Part shown: positions 1-9,655 of the stretch, in pieces
Position numbering within the stretch: the stretch's first letter is position 1
How the letters are laid out: each line of letters opens with the position of its first letter
Assembly (NCBI GenBank): GCA_905147135.1
Contig: LR990052.1
Location: 16,926,200 to 16,990,199 of the forward strand
Length of the DNA: 64,000 nucleotides
Direction of reading: 5' to 3'
Source: Blastobasis lacticolella
Taxonomy: Eukaryota; Arthropoda; Insecta; Lepidoptera; Blastobasidae
Made by a program: the position numbers and the translations under genes
The notes under the pieces: generated by a model
The model's database searches: none
The model's input: only the letters and a program-made list of their open reading frames with translations
Told to the model about the DNA's origin: nothing

Positions 1-861
1 TAGGCAATAAAACATGGGCGTTGTTCATTAACTCAATTCATACGATCACATCACGTCTATGGTCCAGTCCACTGTTGCAGCCGCCTCAACATTGGCGGAG
101 CGTTTTACCACCGTATTCACTCTCGATAGACGGATACATGTATTAAATTAAAATGCATAATTCTTTAAGCGCAATAACCATCCCGGCACAAAGTCCAAGC
201 CAGGTTCTCATGCCGCCTTGGTTTTGTTGCTCCCGGCGGCCGCAGCTTTGTTATTGTGCGGTGCGCCTGCGCAGCAAGGGTCGCGGTACACTTGTTGGCG
301 TGCCGCGTGCTTTGTATTTAGTCCATACTTCAGTTATTATATAGGGGATTGTGGAGCTATACCACCAGTGGTCCCTCTGTTGACAGACGGACGAAGATCT
401 GGTCATTCGGCTTTTCCCTTAAGTCTTGTGGGGGGCTGATGGTATTTGCTGCACTTAAAAAGCCAAAACCACAATATAAAAATGAAAAGATCCTGTGTAG
501 TTACATATTTACATCCAGATTTCTGCAAGTATTTCATTTTTGTAATTCGTTTTACTATTCTGACTGTAGCTATTTGTATAAGTTATACAAGTTTGTTATA
601 ATAAGGAATAAAGACAGCTCGAAGGATGAAAACTTATGCCTGGTTTGGCTGACCCGCTCGTGTGCGCGAAATTTTTTGTGTTGAAGATATGCAGCGAGGG
701 CAGTCTATTTTCTATTATTTTCCACTCTTTGAATTTCGGGTGGTCTGTCTCGAAGAGACTAACTAAACAGACTGCCTACAACATCCAAATTGCAGTTAGG
801 TATAAGGCTACGCTATCCGTGTGCAGTGAAGTTCATTAATTAAATATGTAGTGTTAGGACA
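1..861 (+). other. Region upstream of first coding exon (5' UTR/promoter side)
   Basis: No complete gene is visible here. The first coding exon begins at 862, and its frame is closed upstream by a TAA at 841-843, so this stretch is 5' UTR, an upstream intron or promoter. A possible splice acceptor (attgcag) lies near 791-797, which would make the last 60-odd bases a 5' UTR exon. A GC-rich patch at about 208-310 encodes, in the frame of 218, a hydrophobic Leu/Ala run that looks like a signal peptide but has no in-frame ATG. I do not call it a gene. Confidence 0.4.
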
Positions 862-977
862 ATGAAGTTCACATTATCAAACGCTAAATCGGGTACCATA
901 CAGCTGGACCACATCTACGATTTCTTCCCTAACACGTTCACTCCACTCGTAACTCTCCAGACGTTTTGGTCTAAACT
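862..977 (+). CDS. First coding exon of the long host gene (N-terminus)
   Basis: The exon opens with ATG in a good insect context (GGACAATGA) and stays open for 38 codons plus two bases. It then meets a strong donor (AAACT|GTAAGT), so it ends in phase 2. The peptide starts MKFTLSNAKSGTIQLD and ends near LQTFWSKL. It has no signal peptide or membrane segment and I do not recognise it. The start is fixed by a stop at 841-843 in the same frame. Joining to the micro-exon at 3697 keeps the frame open (WSKL-CTPLINRS). The exon model rests on the donor, the ATG context and phase agreement with two downstream exons. Without a transcript it remains a prediction. Confidence 0.55.
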
Positions 978-2059
978 GTAAGTGTGGAAGCATAATAAAA
1001 ATAAGTAAACAAAACAGTTGCATCTGAAACGTGTTATGTGTACGGCTACCCTAACCGACGCCTGCGCAATGTCATTGACTCCCCGCAGCGGCTGGGTGCT
1101 AATTGGTGCGCTGAAATGTTATGATGCAGAATCATGAACTCCTTTACAATTAATGCATTTATTGTTGAAGCTTTGTTTTCATTTTACGCCTAACCGCGGT
1201 CAGGGCTTAAGATGTGCGAAAGTGCTGCCACTTAAGGAAAATATTTTTTTTTTTGTTAATTGGTATAATTATGAAAATCTGCTCAATTAAATATCTAGAA
1301 ATAGCAATTCACTATTTTTAAACCGCAACATTTTCACAACACCTAGCTATATTGTCTAGCAGCTAGCTGTCTCTACTGAAACGGAACTCTAGATGAAAAT
1401 TGAACCTTATTTTTTATACCACTAAGGTGGCAAACAAGCTTTTGGTTTGCCTGATGGTAAACAGTCACCGGCAGCCTATGGACGTTTGCAATACCACAAA
1501 CTTAAGCTAAAAACGGTAATTTTATCAAAAACTAAAACTTTTGTTACATTCTTGACTTTGTCTACGAAAACTTTGCTATTTAAACATTGTTCATTGCTAT
1601 TTCTACACCTTTAATTGAGCAGGTTTTTGATAATAATTTGTAAGCGAGAACTTATTTTTTCCCCTTTTTTCCTGAAGTGTCAGCACTTTCACCCCTCTTA
1701 AGGGCAATACATAACATATAACCAATTGCCACCAAGACACCTGTGTACCCCTAGTGTAAATTGGTGAAAACAGCGCGAAAACAGCAATGCGATTATTCAA
1801 TGCCCCCGTAACATGACCACATTAATTGAAAGGCGCCGCGTGTGCGAACTGTGGTACTCCCACGGCCATTGTGATTTTTATGTAACACGTCTTAATAATA
1901 ACGAATTTGCGATGCATGTAGGTTAGCGTCGCGACTGTCATTTATAATTAGCTGGTGTTTATTTATATTGATGGCAAGCTGTATGATTTGAGCTTGTTGG
2001 TAGTACGGTGTAAGGCTTCAAGTCGGGTTAGGAACTTATAAAAAATGTATACCCATTTG

Positions 2060-2286
2060 ACGACCTGAATGGTTCAATGGTCTGCCACTCAAGAGGTCCC
2101 GGGTTCGATTCCCGGCCGGGCAGAAATTTAAATGATGAATTTTAATTTCTGTTACAGGTCTGGGTGTTCTATTTATAATAAGTATGTATTTAAAAAAGTA
2201 TTTACGTAGTATATCAGTTATCTAGCACCCATAGCACAAGCTTTGCTTAGTTTGGGGCTAGATGGGGCTGTGTGAATTTGTCCACG
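2060..2286 (+). mobile_element. tRNA-derived SINE
   Basis: The head is tRNA-like, with an A-box-like TGGTTCAATGG near 2069-2080 and a near-perfect B box GGTTCGATTCC at 2102-2112 inside a GC stem (cccgg...ccggg). These are the two internal RNA polymerase III promoter elements. The body beginning ggtctgggtgttc (about 2157) and running to ggctagatggggctg is repeated at 19838-19990 with few differences, which shows that it is dispersed. There is no anticodon-arm structure good enough for a functional tRNA. The ends are approximate because I found no clear target duplication. Confidence 0.8.
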
Positions 2287-3097
2287 AATTTATGTACACG
2301 AATTTGTTCGGTGTATGATAATGGATTGTGACGTCGTAAATATGAGTCTCTTAAAAATTATGTACGTATTGGAAAAATATAGATATTTCGAATGCTAAGC
2401 TTAAAAAATGTTCAACCTTTTCAATTTTATTTTAAATTAGCGATGCTCCGCGGTTTTTCTGCGTACTCAGTAAGATTCTACTTTCCCACGGAATCCTACT
2501 ATTTTCCGAGACCGAAAATCAACAACCTACTACCACCTCTTTGTCTAACCTAACTCTAAACTATTGTAAATAAGTAAGCACTGTACCTGTCTAACAATAC
2601 ATTTTGCCAACAATCCCCAATACATTTCTCAACACCCACACTAGGTCTAGCAAGCTTTCATCCGCGCCGTATTCGGTTAACTAGCAATCGCTATGCGCCC
2701 GCGCATCCAGGAACAGAACGACACAATAGTCAGCTTCCTATGTTGGCAAAACACCGATTCCATGGCAATTAACATGTATACTGGTACCGTCGATTATTCT
2801 AGAAGGGGAGTTTTTAACGATGATACAAGTTACACGATGCTTCCTGGTTACACGATCGATGTTCTGATCGATAGATTTTTCTGGATCGATCGCTGTTTTT
2901 TGTTAAGACTTATTGTTGCCGATACTAATTTTGTCGTTACATGGTTGTGTTGTAATGTATACTGTTGGTAGATAGAAGATTGTTAGATATGGGAAAGTTC
3001 AGGATAGGAATGCTAGCACCAACTAGCTTTTGCCCACGACAAACACAACAATCTACTTTCAACTAATTTATATAATTATAATATTGTACTTGAGAGA

Positions 3098-3306
3098 CTA
3101 ACCTAACCTAACCTAACCACTAACTTAGAATAAAATGTAATTCCAGAAATATAAACTAAACAACTAACACCATTACCTGTTATCTATATGTAAGCCCTCT
3201 AAAAATTTTGCGGTACCCCTACGGGGTGCTACATGCTTGTTCATCTTAAGTTTTACTATCATTGTATTACCATGTAGCATGCAAATAAATAAATAAATAA
3301 ATAAAC
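3098..3306 (+). repeat. LINE-like 3' tail with CCTAA repeats and AAAT microsatellite
   Basis: Four units of CCTAA (complement of the insect TTAGG telomere motif) lie at 3098-3118. A near-palindrome (acccctacggggt) follows near 3213, and then an AAAT tandem run at 3283-3305. A unique sequence ending in a tetranucleotide A-rich run is typical of the 3' end of an insect non-LTR element. I see no reverse-transcriptase coding remnant upstream, so the assignment is tentative. The CCTAA run is too short to indicate a telomere. Confidence 0.4.
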
Positions 3307-3390
3307 TAAATTTAAATGGAATTGATGGCGGGAAGTGCTATGATTTATTTATAGCTTTCAATCACCTAAAAATTGTATACTCATTATACT

Positions 3391-3523
3391 GTAAGGTTGC
3401 AAGGTTGTGCACGGGCAGACCAAGGTTTTGTGGGTCTCCTAAACGTCTACTATTGCTATAAAGTGGATTTGTTCTTGTACTCGGTGACGTAAGATAACGT
3501 ACGGCGCCCTCACAGCCTAAATA
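3391..3523 (-). repeat. Dispersed repeat family D, copy 1 (minus orientation)
   Basis: Read on the minus strand, this matches segments at 32963-33085, 38813-38940 and 44967-45090. The shared blocks are ggcgcc(g/c)taggttatc, a cgtcat(c/t)gagta block, aaaacgtt(g/a)gtct and cccgtgc(a/g)caa. The copies differ by scattered substitutions and small indels. No coding potential is apparent and the class is undetermined. Confidence 0.65.
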
Positions 3524-3696
3524 GTATCTAGAGTAATACTAAAGACTAAAAACAATTATAAACAATCAAATGACTTCCCCGAAGCCTACAATTTGAGGTC
3601 CCGCCCTACGCCCAGCATGTCGTAACACTGTATTTTCTCACGTGAATACTTGCTGCAGAAATCATGTAATAACTTAATCGTCTTTCTTTGTTGCAG

Positions 3697-3723
3697 GTGC
3701 ACTCCCTTGATAAACCGCAGCAG
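3697..3723 (+). CDS. 27-nt micro-exon of host gene
   Basis: The exon is bounded by a good acceptor (ctttgttgcag) and a strong donor (CAG|GTAAGA). It enters and leaves in phase 2, adding nine codons and encoding CTPLINRS after the split Leu. Its phase matches the 862-977 exon upstream and the 45777 exon downstream, where AG+A gives Arg and the frame reads on as WRRKAAQRHPLP. Both flanking introns are long. Such a short exon would be missed by ORF-length searches, and it may be alternatively included because skipping it preserves frame. Confidence 0.5.
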
Positions 3724-4276
3724 GTAAGAAAGTTCCCTCGTCGATTACGGCTTGCGTGACGTAAATGCTTTTATCAGTGAAATAACTGAGGAGTAAATCA
3801 GCACATTTATTATATTACATGGAATTTTGTGGAAAACCGGTTTTAGCCTACAACAATGCTGGCATTGTCGTGGGCTACAGGAGCCAGCGCAGATACTGGA
3901 ATGAGTCATAGATATCAGCTTATCTATCAGCTAGCATATTATATTGAAGTTAACAAAAATGCAAAGGCGCATACCTTAAGTTACTGTGAAATCCTAAAAG
4001 TGAGACTTAAAGGTGATAAAATCACGTAATTAATACATTTTTTTTTTTTTTTTTTATTAAGATGTTCTACCTGTTTGACAAGTAGGTAGAGCATTGCAAT
4101 TACAATCTAGCCTAAAGACTAATAAGTAATTTAAATTTAACATAATTTGCTAGGTTAGAATAATATAAGAATGTGTCCATTAACACCTTTTCTTATTGTC
4201 TCTATTAAGGGGAAGACACATTGTTATTGTGTTCTTTGCAGTAAGTACTCATCGCACTACTTATCACTAATAATCA

Positions 4277-6937
4277 CTACACTAACTCAAAAGGTTTTGT
4301 CCTTTTTAGTCTTCGCACTATGTTCGTGTTGTCAAGGAGCTGGATAGCCTCGACATTCACATGATGATGAAGCCTTCTTTCATGGGCTTCGGCGTGTTTT
4401 TTAATTATAGTTGCAACAAGATCCACATTGAGGTCCCGGTGAAGATCATTGTTTCTAATGTACCAGGGCGCATTTACAATGTCCCTCAGTACTTTGTTTT
4501 GAAAGCGTTGTATCATCTGTGTGTTGCTTTGTTTGGTACAGCCCCATAGCTGAATACCATAAGTCCATACTGGCATTAGGACTTGTTTGTACAAAAGTAG
4601 TTTGTTGTGTACTGATAAAGAAGAATGCTTTCCAAGTAGCCAGTACATCTTTTTATAGCGAAGTTCTAATTCGTCGCGTTTCTTTTTGACATGAGCTTTC
4701 CAGCGAAGCTTTGCGTCTAAGGTCATGCCTAAATATTTAGCTGTGTTTTTGTGCGGTATTGCTTGATTGTTTATAAATACCGGATGATAAGACGGTCTTT
4801 TGTTAGTAAAATCGACATGAATCGATTTTGACTCATTCAGTTTGATTCGCCACTTCACTGTCCAATCAAATATAGTGTTGATAGCTGTTTGCAGTTTCGT
4901 TACTGCTTCTTCTTGAGTGGACCCTGTAGCCATGATAGCCGTATCATCCGCAAAGGTTGCAATGATGTTATTTTTTAGTTCTGGGATATCACAAGTGTAT
5001 AATAAATACAACATCGGACCTAGGACGCTTCCTTGTGGTACTCCAGCTTTTATGTACTTAAGTTCTGAATATTCCTCATCCTGTCTAACTCGAAACATTC
5101 TCTGCGTAAGATAAGATTCCAGAATATCTGCAAACTGCTTCGGAAGTTTATGTCTTATTTTGTGCATAAGACCTTCATGCCAAACCTTATCAAATGCTTG
5201 TGCCACGTCTAGGAAAACAGTAGAACAGACTTTATTTTCTTCTAATGTTTTTTCTATTAAACTAGTTATTCTGTGCACTTGATCGATTGTTGAATGCTTC
5301 TCCCTAAATCCAAACTGATAATCAGGGATAAGCTTTCTTTCTTCTATTATGGGGCTCAGTCGTCTTAATAGAAGCTTTTCGAACAACTTTGACATAACTG
5401 GCAATAGAGAAATTGGTCTATAGGATGTTATTTCCTGAGGTGGTTTTCCAGGTTTCGGTATCATAATGATTTCTGCAACTTTCCACATATCAGGCACGTA
5501 TTTTAGTCTAAACGAAGCATTGATAAGGGTGGTAAGTTTTACGATGGCTTTACGTGGAAGATTTTGGAGAATTTCGCCCGTAATTAGATCAAAGCCAGGA
5601 GCTTTATTTTTCTTTAAGCGTTTTATCTCATTCTGAACCTCTTTAGGGGTAACGAGTTTTATTTCTAATCTATCATTACAAGATGCTTCCTCCAGTTCTG
5701 TGTTCTCAGAGTTATGCATGTTAGGTTGGAATATTTGTTCCAGGTGATTAGCAAATCTAATAGCTTTTTGTTTATTATTTATGGCCCACCCCCCATTAGT
5801 TTCTTTAATGGGAGGTATGTGTAAGGTTGGCGTCTTTATGTGCTTTATAGTTTTCCACAAGGAGTAATCAGTTGTGCGATCACTTGTTAACTTTCTTAGG
5901 TAGATATTCGTAGATTCATCACGAAAGTTCTGAATTTCTTCCCTTAGTTTTTTTGTTAAGTAGTTTAGCCGCGTTTTGTCCACGGGATATCTACTTTGTT
6001 GCCATTTGCGTCTTTGCTTTCTCTTTTCTTTAAGGAGGTTTAGAATTTCGGCTGGATAGCAGTTACCTTTTGATCTCTTCTTCACTGTTGGTGTATTTTT
6101 CCAGGCACATTGCTGTATATTTGTAATGAATTTACTTAGATCTGTATCTAGCTCTTGTGGACTTTTTAAAGAAACATTAAGTTCAGTAATAGAGTCTAGA
6201 TCATGTTTAAAGCTTTCCCAGTCGGTTTTCTTGTTTGACAGGGTAACATTGCTCTCTTTTAGTATTATGCTCTCACTAAGAGTCAAAATTATTGGCGAGT
6301 GATCTGAGCTCATTTCATATCCTTCCTCAATGTGAAGAAAACTAGTTGGTATATTTTTACATATAAAAAAGTCAATGAGGTCTGGGACTTTATTACGATC
6401 AGTGGGCCAATACGTTGGTTTTGCGGTTGATATTACGCCACAGTTCATATATCTAGTAGCATAAAGAAGCTCTTTCCCTTTAGTTGTAGTTAATCTTGAT
6501 CCCCAGTGGATGTGTTTAGCATTAAAATCACCTCCAAGTATGAATCTGTTACCTAGATTGTATAGAAGGTTTTTATACTGTTCGCGTTTTAGGGAATACT
6601 TTGGTGGACAGTATATGGCGGAAATGGTAACAGGGTAACGTTTAGTTCTTACACAAACAGCCACTGTTTGTATAGCCTGTTCCTCACATTTATGCTCTTC
6701 GTAATGGTAAATATTTTCTTTTATTATGACAGTGCTTCCTCCCCTTGCAGTGTTATCAGGGTGTAAAGCATGATAGACTTTATAGTCTTTGATTTTTATA
6801 AACGACTCTCTGGTGCAATGGGATTCTGATATTAGGCAAATATCAATATTGTTTGTGCTTAGAACCACTTGTAACTCATTTAGATGTTTTGCGAGCCCAT
6901 TCGCATTCCATGCCATAATTTTGAGTCCCATAGTCAT
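4277..6937 (-). CDS. Jockey ORF2: endonuclease/reverse transcriptase (886 aa)
   Basis: This protein nicks target DNA and copies element RNA into the chromosome (target-primed reverse transcription). Residues 1-220 are an apurinic-type (EEP) endonuclease: AWNANGL near residue 9, an SE acidic pair near 37, GGDFNAKH near 135 and SDHSP near 212. The reverse transcriptase follows, with APGFD near 447, YRPISLL near 506, FLDVAQAFDKVWH near 573, GVPQGSVLGP near 633 and the catalytic FADD box near 660. The length is normal for Jockey-type ORF2, and no key residue that I checked is missing. The start codon overlaps the ORF1 stop as ATGA, which implies coupled termination and reinitiation. Confidence 0.93.
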   Translation of the reverse strand: MTMGLKIMAWNANGLAKHLNELQVVLSTNNIDICLISESHCTRESFIKIKDYKVYHALHPDNTARGGSTVIIKENIYHYEEHKCEEQAIQTVAVCVRTKRYPVTISAIYCPPKYSLKREQYKNLLYNLGNRFILGGDFNAKHIHWGSRLTTTKGKELLYATRYMNCGVISTAKPTYWPTDRNKVPDLIDFFICKNIPTSFLHIEEGYEMSSDHSPIILTLSESIILKESNVTLSNKKTDWESFKHDLDSITELNVSLKSPQELDTDLSKFITNIQQCAWKNTPTVKKRSKGNCYPAEILNLLKEKRKQRRKWQQSRYPVDKTRLNYLTKKLREEIQNFRDESTNIYLRKLTSDRTTDYSLWKTIKHIKTPTLHIPPIKETNGGWAINNKQKAIRFANHLEQIFQPNMHNSENTELEEASCNDRLEIKLVTPKEVQNEIKRLKKNKAPGFDLITGEILQNLPRKAIVKLTTLINASFRLKYVPDMWKVAEIIMIPKPGKPPQEITSYRPISLLPVMSKLFEKLLLRRLSPIIEERKLIPDYQFGFREKHSTIDQVHRITSLIEKTLEENKVCSTVFLDVAQAFDKVWHEGLMHKIRHKLPKQFADILESYLTQRMFRVRQDEEYSELKYIKAGVPQGSVLGPMLYLLYTCDIPELKNNIIATFADDTAIMATGSTQEEAVTKLQTAINTIFDWTVKWRIKLNESKSIHVDFTNKRPSYHPVFINNQAIPHKNTAKYLGMTLDAKLRWKAHVKKKRDELELRYKKMYWLLGKHSSLSVHNKLLLYKQVLMPVWTYGIQLWGCTKQSNTQMIQRFQNKVLRDIVNAPWYIRNNDLHRDLNVDLVATIIKKHAEAHERRLHHHVNVEAIQLLDNTNIVRRLKRTKPFELV

Positions 6938-8169
6938 TTCCCTTGTTTGGATGTAGCAATTTTAGTGCTGTTTTCAAGTTTCTTTAACCTTTTATCAAAT
7001 GAGGTTAAAAGATCTAAAATTCTATTAATCTTTGAATCTGTATTGGAGCTAGCAGATGATGGATTGGAGCTAGACTGTTGAGACGGTTGGGCTCCCTTTG
7101 TAACTTGTGCAAATGACAGGCTTTTGGTGACCTGCTTGCCCATATGATTTTGGTCCATTGTCTTCTTGCTTTTATTGGTATTGAATGCTGGACCGGATGT
7201 AGTTGTTACATTTTTCTTTAGAGTTTTGTTTTTTAAAAACTGTAGTTCTTTAGCTACAATACACCCTCTGTAACTTGCCGGGTGAGGTTCGCCACAATGA
7301 ACGCACTTTGGCTTGTCATCTGCTGGTTTATTACAGTCTTTAGTTAAATGCTTTCCTGTACACTTAACACACCTTGGTTCTTTTGAACAGTATTTTTGGG
7401 TATGACCATAGGCTTGACACCGTTTACATTGCGGTATGAGCTTGGATGTTTTTAGTGGCTGAATATCAACTTTGCAGCCCAGTATAGACCTTATGTTATA
7501 AATATTATTTATGTCTTCATCTTTTTGGAACGAAAGCATAAACATGTTAAGCGGTTGCTTATTTCTCCAGCTGAGTTTGTTGACCGCTTCGTTAATTTTA
7601 TATCCCTTGTTATTAAGGTCTTCCACGATTCTTTCTGGAGTACACGACGAATGGAGGTTTTTGGCCATTACCCTTATCGGTCGGTCCTGTTTATTCTCGT
7701 AGGAGTGCCACAGGCACTTGTTCGCAAGCAACAGTTCGGTAATTGCTCTGTACGAGTTTTCATTATTTGCATTTATCTTTGCGGTGTCGCCATTCAACAT
7801 TTTTATGATAAACGTGTCTTTGTTTATACTTGCCGAAAGGAGATCATAGAATTTCTGGTAGTTCATGATATTTTCGACAACTATGGGCGGAGGAAGTGGA
7901 ACTTTTTTCACTTTCTCTTCTTTAGTGGTTCCGTCGGAATTGGATCCTTCTTGTGGTGGAGGAGTTAATACATGAATGCACATTTTAAATAATAATACAC
8001 TGAAACAATTTTTATATGCACTTGTTTCTGGCAGGTTGACAGTTTTCTTGTCATTAGGGTTAAAATCAAAGAGATCATAAAAGGGCTCCCACCCGAAGTC
8101 TATCCTTTGCACTATGACTTGGGATTCTTCAAAATGCATATACAGGTACTTCAAAGGCCAGCACCGCAT
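6934..8169 (-). CDS. Jockey ORF1: gag-like RNA-binding protein with three zinc knuckles
   Basis: ORF1 proteins of Jockey LINEs bind element RNA and carry it to the nucleus. Three cysteine/histidine knuckles are visible near residues 248-303: CKRCQAYGHTQKYC (CX2CX4HX4C), CVKCTGKHLTKDC and CVHCGEPHPASYRGC. An upstream conserved block contains YENKQDRPIRVMAKNLH, typical of the family. The tail is Ser/Gln-rich with a Lys-rich C-terminus. The open frame begins at 8169, but the true start may be the internal Met at 7983 (MCIHVLTPPP). The first residues run into sequence resembling repeat family F, so they may be 5' UTR or flank. Confidence 0.88.
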   Translation of the reverse strand: MRCWPLKYLYMHFEESQVIVQRIDFGWEPFYDLFDFNPNDKKTVNLPETSAYKNCFSVLLFKMCIHVLTPPPQEGSNSDGTTKEEKVKKVPLPPPIVVENIMNYQKFYDLLSASINKDTFIIKMLNGDTAKINANNENSYRAITELLLANKCLWHSYENKQDRPIRVMAKNLHSSCTPERIVEDLNNKGYKINEAVNKLSWRNKQPLNMFMLSFQKDEDINNIYNIRSILGCKVDIQPLKTSKLIPQCKRCQAYGHTQKYCSKEPRCVKCTGKHLTKDCNKPADDKPKCVHCGEPHPASYRGCIVAKELQFLKNKTLKKNVTTTSGPAFNTNKSKKTMDQNHMGKQVTKSLSFAQVTKGAQPSQQSSSNPSSASSNTDSKINRILDLLTSFDKRLKKLENSTKIATSKQGK

Positions 8170-8265
8170 CCGCTCCCATTAGGTTGCTGATGTCCTGAAC
8201 GACGGTGGCCACTTTCCATAGGGTGGCCCGTCTTATCGTGTGCCTCCCTAAGCAACAAAAGCGAT
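8163..8265 (+). repeat. Dispersed repeat family F, degenerate copy at the 5' end of the Jockey LINE
   Basis: The segment reads gttgctgatgtcc, then a ggtggccactttccat block, ggtggcccg and a cctccctaagcaacaaaa tail. This is the same order of blocks as the fuller copies at 14005-14227 and 38283-38505. It abuts the 5' end of the Jockey element, so the LINE either inserted at its edge or is 5'-joined to it. Confidence 0.5.
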
Positions 8266-9019
8266 ACTCAGCATTGACGTTTCAACCACAACGCAGAAAA
8301 ACTATAAATAAAGAGGAAAAATATATTTAAAATTCTATGTATTAGGTAGATATGCTGCGAAGCTGTCTGGCTATTATAATATTGACAGACATAATCGTTT
8401 GTTTTTGCCGTTGCTCTCAGCTAATTGCCATGCAGGAGCCTGTTCGTTCTATAGCCGAAACTGGTACCGGTTTTCTAATATTACCCGTCTACCGGATCTT
8501 TTGTGATTTGGCTTCTTGACAGCTTTTGTTGTAGATTTCAATGGATACCAAACTTTATTAGCGGGTGAGATATTGCTTGTTCTTTATTCTGGGGAAAATA
8601 TTATCTTATGATGTTGGAGGTATTCAATGTTCTAATATGTATAATATACATTGTATATAGGTAAAAGCGATCATGTGAACAATTTATTAGTATAGTTTTG
8701 AGTTAGAAAGCGATTGGATAAGGAGAATCGAAAACCTTAGAGATGTACATACCTGCATTAAAATGCAATTTACCATCCCTGGGTGCCGTTTCCTTTTCAC
8801 TCCTAATGGTGTCTAATTCCTAGGGTTGTCAAATTTATTTATTTAAGTAAGGTACACCTGCAGAACACATATTGTTACGTCATAAACAGTTAACATTAAA
8901 GTTATTCTAATACGAATTCCATATTGGTGACACAATATTGTCGTTCAGTGTCATTTAAAACAAAATAAAATAAAGAAAAAGGAAATTAGTATAAAATAAA
9001 CATTAAAAATTAAATAATG

Positions 9020-9655
9020 TTAAACAAAGCATCTTAAACTATAAAAAATCATAAACAAACTTTTTGAAACTGCCAAGAGAATTGGAAAATAGATCAATTT
9101 GTGACGATTTTTGTTGGAATCCGTTATAGGTTTGGCATATGCGGGAGGCAGGAGAGTGAGACCGATATTCGTCCTAGCTATTAAACTACTTGTTAAGATT
9201 CGAGGCATCGGTTTTCTAGGTAAGTTAAATGGTACACTTAATGAGAAGTGTTCTAGAAGGTCGCTGCAGCCAGTATGCCCATTGGGCACTTTAAAGAGCA
9301 GTGACAGGTCGTGCGCAGTGCGGCGTTTCCGCAACGATACCATTCTAAAATGCTGGCAGCGCTGCTCGTATGGACGTCGGTGTGAAATTTCTGACGATAT
9401 GTAGGGTAAAGGACCTTTGTATACTTTCAAATCTTTGTGAATGAACTGCATAACTGGGATTCCAAACTAATGAAGCAAATTCTAGATGAGTGCGTACTGA
9501 GGTATTATACAAGTTTATTTTAGTGTTGATTTTAAAACTTTTTGTATTGCGTTTAATAAAACCTAGTGCTTGTGCAGATCGTTTAACTATGTTATTGATG
9601 TGACAGGTCAATTTCGGTTTAGTATCTAAAGTGACTCCGAGGTCTCTGATGAGTT
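9020..9655 (-). pseudogene. Decayed LINE reverse-transcriptase C-terminus
   Basis: On the minus strand, two overlapping frames (9345-9655, then 9020-9451) together resemble the C-terminal part of a CR1/Jockey-type reverse transcriptase. An LIRDLGVTLDTK-like block lies at about 9620-9655, followed by ALGFIKRNTK, YNTSVRTHLEFASLVWNP and IQRSFT. The second frame has the RRTAHDLSLLFKVPNG and RTNIG blocks usual near the end of such ORFs. The frame change shows at least one indel. The upstream endonuclease and catalytic domains are absent, so this is a 5'-truncated dead copy, unrelated in detail to the intact Jockey at 4038-8169. Confidence 0.8.

Larger units (their letters stand above)
978..3696 (+). 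other. Intron 1 of host gene
   Basis: The intron runs from GTAAGT at 978 to a pyrimidine-rich acceptor (tctttctttgttgcag) ending at 3696. It contains a tRNA-derived SINE (2060-2286), a LINE-like 3' tail with CCTAA repeats and an AAAT microsatellite (about 3098-3306) and one minus-strand copy of repeat family D (3391-3523). A degenerate relative of repeat family F may lie at 1425-1500. Other reading frames here show no coding signal that I trust. Confidence 0.5.
4038..8169 (-). mobile_element. Jockey-clade non-LTR retrotransposon, apparently intact
   Basis: A LINE lies on the minus strand with two long ORFs in the usual order: a gag-like ORF1 with zinc knuckles, then an endonuclease/reverse-transcriptase ORF2. 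A 3' UTR of about 220 nt follows, then an 18-nt poly(A) (T run at 4038-4055 on the plus strand). Neither ORF carries a stop or frameshift, which suggests a recent insertion or an active copy. The 5' boundary is unclear. Sequence from about 8163 rightwards belongs to repeat family F, so the element probably ends just inside the long ORF1 frame. I could not find matching target duplications. The element lies antisense to the host gene within its intron 2. Confidence 0.9.

Noticed and set aside
2069..2125. tRNA gene
   Set aside because: A and B boxes are present, but the cloverleaf is not intact and the segment is fused to a body repeated at 19838, so it is a SINE head.
3098..3118. Telomeric repeat array
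   Set aside because: There are only four CCTAA units, inside a LINE-like tail; far too short for a telomere or clear interstitial telomere site.
4361..7968. Plus-strand ORFs overlapping the Jockey element (for example 4917-5114, 7525-7968)
   Set aside because: They are shadows of ORF1 and ORF2, whose domain motifs are on the minus strand.
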